Source of the DNA: CAYRAV01 sp964422365
GTDB taxonomy: Bacteria > Bacillota > Clostridia > Lachnospirales > Lachnospiraceae
Direction of reading: 5' to 3'
DNA: 35,075 bases
Assembly (NCBI GenBank): GCA_964422365.1
Contig: CAYRAV010000030.1
Span: 1 to 35,075, forward strand
The notes beneath the pieces were generated by a model, which was not told where the DNA came from, ran no database searches, and saw only the letters and a list, made by a program, of their open reading frames with translations. Positions 33,118 through 35,075 of this stretch are shown piece after piece (position 1 is the stretch's first letter; each line of letters begins with the position of its first letter). The position numbers were made by a program, and so were the translations under genes.

Positions 33118-33233
33118 TTGTGTGTTCACCACACCTTTCCACTTATAATTAATCAAGTCAATGATATCTTACTTTTATCATAACAAAAAAAGATAATAAT
33201 TTCAAGAATGGCGATAAAATGCCACACTTTAAA

Positions 33234-33330
33234 GGAAGACACCTGACATAAATATATTCAGTCAGGTGTCTTCCCTATAGAAACAATTATACAATATGCT
33301 CTTAGTAAGTAAGCTCCTACATGCATATTG
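33234..33330. other. structured intergenic segment between divergent genes
   Basis: A perfect 14-bp hairpin (GGAAGACACCTGAC at 33234-33247, complement at 33261-33274, 13-nt loop) is followed by an 8-bp inverted repeat (CAATATGC at 33292-33299, GCATATTG at 33323-33330). Both flanking genes point away, so it terminates neither of them. It could be the end of an unannotated small RNA or a repeat. The rest of the gap 33118-33555 holds the promoter and repeat at 33345-33418. Confidence 0.5.
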
Positions 33331-33389
33331 CACCATTATTTCTGCGTGACTGAACTGTAACATAAGGTTCAGAAAAAACCAAATTATAC

Positions 33390-33418
33390 TTGACAATAGA
33401 AAGTATGCTTTCTATTAT
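33390..33418 (+). promoter_or_regulatory. sigma-A promoter with palindromic spacer, upstream of the AlkD-like gene
   Basis: TTGACA (33390-33395), 17-nt spacer, TATTAT (33413-33418): a near-consensus promoter 138 nt before the ATG. A palindrome AATAGAAAG-TATG-CTTTCTATT (33395-33416) fills the spacer and the -10, as an operator would. The same palindrome occurs at other intergenic spots in the window, so it may be repeat-derived. Confidence 0.65.
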
Positions 33419-33555
33419 ATGAGTATACTTTATCGGATAAGGCTCGCTAACCTGAAGGGGTCACATTATGATATGTTTCAAATTGAAAAATAAGGGATAA
33501 ATGGCAAAATGAATACTAAAGTGTGTTTGAACATTGCCTGACTAAGGAGAATAAA

Positions 33556-34248
33556 ATGATAGAAGATATCAGAAAAAAATTGATTACACTTGCTGAAGAA
33601 GACTATAAAAAATTTTCTTCTTCCCTCATACCCAATGTTACGAATATGTATGGAATACGTATTCCACAATTAAGAATCCTGGCAAAAAGAATTGCAAAAG
33701 AAAACTTTACATTATTTTTATCAGAAGTGGGAAGTGAGAGTTTTGAAGAAGTTATGCTGCATGGTATGGTGATTGGATATGCAAAAATGGATCCAGATAT
33801 ACGTTTCTCTTATCTAGATACGTTTGTACCCAAAATTGATAACTGGTCTGTATGTGATAGCTGCTGCATGACTTATAAATTTATTCAAAAAAACTTAGAA
33901 ATTATGTGGGAATACATACAGAAATATTTATATTCAAAAGAAGAATTTCATATCAGATTTGGTGTTGTTATACTATTGGATTACTATATTATTCCTGAAT
34001 ATATTAATCAGGTTTTATCTGTGTTCAATAAACTATATTTAGAAGATTATTATGCACAGATGGCCGTTGCCTGGGCTGTTTCTGTGTGTTATGTAAAATT
34101 TCCCGAGAAAACAAAATTATTTTTGAAGAATAACCAACTAGATGATTTTACTTATAACAAGTCTATACAAAAAATCTGTGAATCTTCCAGGGTAAAGAAA
34201 GAAGATAAAATAGTATTGAAGTCTATGAAAAGAACAAAACAAAATTAA
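33556..34248 (+). CDS. AlkD-like DNA alkylation repair protein
   Basis: HEAT-like-repeat DNA glycosylase family that excises alkylated bases. 230 residues from ATG 33556, with AAGGAG 8 nt upstream; an in-frame start at 33523 is rejected. Residues equivalent to the AlkD active-site triad are visible: W97 and D101 in DNWSVCDSC, and R134 in FHIRFGVVIL. The N-terminal YGIRIPQLRILAKRI is typical of the family. It is transcribed alone, ending in a hairpin shared with the convergent PPK2 gene. Confidence 0.88.
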   Translation: MIEDIRKKLITLAEEDYKKFSSSLIPNVTNMYGIRIPQLRILAKRIAKENFTLFLSEVGSESFEEVMLHGMVIGYAKMDPDIRFSYLDTFVPKIDNWSVCDSCCMTYKFIQKNLEIMWEYIQKYLYSKEEFHIRFGVVILLDYYIIPEYINQVLSVFNKLYLEDYYAQMAVAWAVSVCYVKFPEKTKLFLKNNQLDDFTYNKSIQKICESSRVKKEDKIVLKSMKRTKQN

Positions 34249-34259
34249 AGTGTACTATA

Positions 34260-34304
34260 ATGGAGCGTGTGAATTTTTAAATATGTTTTTCAAACACGCT
34301 CCAT
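34260..34304. terminator. bidirectional hairpin terminator
   Basis: Perfect 11-bp stem (ATGGAGCGTGT at 34260-34270, complement at 34294-34304) with an A/T-rich 23-nt loop, between the convergent AlkD-like and PPK2 genes, 12 nt past one stop codon and 8 nt past the other. The U-tracts are short. Confidence 0.65.
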
Positions 34305-34312
34305 AAATAATG

Positions 34313-35075
34313 TTATAAGTGTTCTTCTAATGCTGCTACTATTGTTTCTAATACTTTGATACGGGCATAATATTTTGAGTTTGCCTCAATAATATTCCAA
34401 GGTGCAGATTGTGTAGAAGTCTTTGTAATCATTTCGTTAATTGCAATTTCATATTCATCCCATTTTGCACGATTTCTCCAATCCTCATCTGTAATTTTCC
34501 ACTGTTTTTCTGGTGTTTCCTGTCGTTCCTTAAAACGTTTCTCTTGTTCCTCCTTATCAATATGAAGCCAGAATTTTAGAACAATACATCCTGTACGTGT
34601 CAGATAATCCTCAAAATCATTGATTTCATGATATGCCCTATTCCATTCTGATTCTGTACACAAATTTTCTATTCGTTCAACCAGCACTCTTCCATACCAT
34701 GTACGGTCAAAAATCGTCATATGTCCGTTTTTAGGTATATTTCTCCAAAATCTCCATAAATAGTGGTGTGCACGCTCCTCATCATTTGGTGCCGCTACAG
34801 GAACAACTTCATAGCCTCTAGGATCCAAAGCTTCTGTCACACGCTTAATTGATCCACCCTTTCCAGCAGCATCCCATCCCTCAAATGCCAGAATAACAGG
34901 AATGCGTTTTTTATACATGGCATTATGAAGATAGAATAATTTCTCCTGTAATTTTTTTAATTTATCCTTGTAAACATCTTTTGTTAAATTTTGTGTTAAA
35001 TCAATATTTTTTAAAACCTGATTAGAAAAAATCTGCATAGAATCGTTGTCTTCTGTATTTTCTTTTTCTTTTAGA
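34313..35075 (-). CDS. PPK2-family polyphosphate phosphotransferase, 5' end beyond the window
   Basis: Transfers phosphate between polyphosphate and nucleotides; the sequence most resembles the C-terminal domain of polyphosphate:AMP phosphotransferase. Walker A EGWDAAGKGG lies at codons 34886-34857 or so, then LDPRGYEVVPVAAPNDEE, YLWRFWRNIP, the lid IFDRTWYGRVLVERIE, KFWLHIDKEEQ and WKITDEDWRNR. The frame stays open to the last base: an ATG at 35038 has no ribosome binding site, and upstream in-frame codons encode a charged linker (KEKENTEDND). A two-domain enzyme of about 500 residues, with its N-terminal PPK2 domain outside the window, is the best reading; a single-domain PPK2 with a longer N-terminus is the alternative. 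Confidence 0.88.
   Translation of the reverse strand, partial: LKEKENTEDNDSMQIFSNQVLKNIDLTQNLTKDVYKDKLKKLQEKLFYLHNAMYKKRIPVILAFEGWDAAGKGGSIKRVTEALDPRGYEVVPVAAPNDEERAHHYLWRFWRNIPKNGHMTIFDRTWYGRVLVERIENLCTESEWNRAYHEINDFEDYLTRTGCIVLKFWLHIDKEEQEKRFKERQETPEKQWKITDEDWRNRAKWDEYEIAINEMITKTSTQSAPWNIIEANSKYYARIKVLETIVAALEEHL

Overview
The window is A+T-rich DNA from a spore-forming Clostridia-type Firmicute, most likely a member of the Lachnospiraceae. The pointers are spoIVA with a sigma-E-like promoter, strong AGGAGG ribosome binding sites, an XerS/XerC-type recombinase, a FliD-like protein and a GH25 lysozyme with Big_2 and fibronectin-like tail domains. The genus cannot be fixed from the sequence. 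I see no rRNA, tRNA, CRISPR array, transposase or prophage module.

Layout. 1-2915 (+): aroB and lspA overlap by 4 nt, then a repeat-bearing gap and an RluD-type pseudouridine synthase. 3027-6174 (+): an ABC-2 transporter (ATPase plus two permeases) with an overlapping DUF2809 membrane protein. 6383-7042: an uncharacterised Thr-rich protein closed by a strong terminator. 7287-15795 (+): a tightly packed, apparently single operon of eight lipid-related genes: undecaprenol/diacylglycerol kinase, CarS-like CDP-lipid synthase, PssA-type phosphatidyltransferase, Psd-type decarboxylase, UbiA-type prenyltransferase, a PEP-synthase-like dikinase, an acyl-adenylate ligase and a GNAT. 16015-16899: a DUF445 membrane protein behind a CIRCE-like operator/promoter. 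17109-18161 (-): a complete tyrosine recombinase, separated from DUF445 by a 26-bp perfect hairpin. 18665-19987 (+): a two-TM protein and a variant cysteine synthase.

20352-26731 looks like accessory DNA, mostly on the minus strand. It holds an MBL-fold hydrolase, a polynucleotide-kinase-like P-loop protein overlapping a Thg1-like 3'-5' nucleotidyltransferase, a small coiled-coil protein, an unknown protein, and an operon of an unknown protein, an ADP-ribosylglycohydrolase and an R2K-clade ATP-grasp ligase. 27104-35075 returns to core functions: spoIVA, the modular GH25 lysozyme with 42-bp repeats, a FliD-like orphan with a sigma-28-like promoter, a HAD phosphatase, an AlkD-like alkylation-repair protein and the C-terminal part of a PPK2-family polyphosphate phosphotransferase that runs off the window edge.

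Two groups deserve attention. (1) The lipid operon combines four enzyme families that in Archaea act in sequence (UbiA-type DGGGP synthase, CarS, archaetidylserine synthase, archaetidylserine decarboxylase) with a dikinase, a ligase and a transferase of unknown substrate; this may be an undescribed lipid-modification pathway. (2) The kinase/Thg1-like pair has the right chemistry for 5'-end RNA repair, and nearby genes belong to families linked to biological conflict. Both are inferences from family membership and gene order. Several intergenic gaps carry diverged copies of a palindromic repeat.
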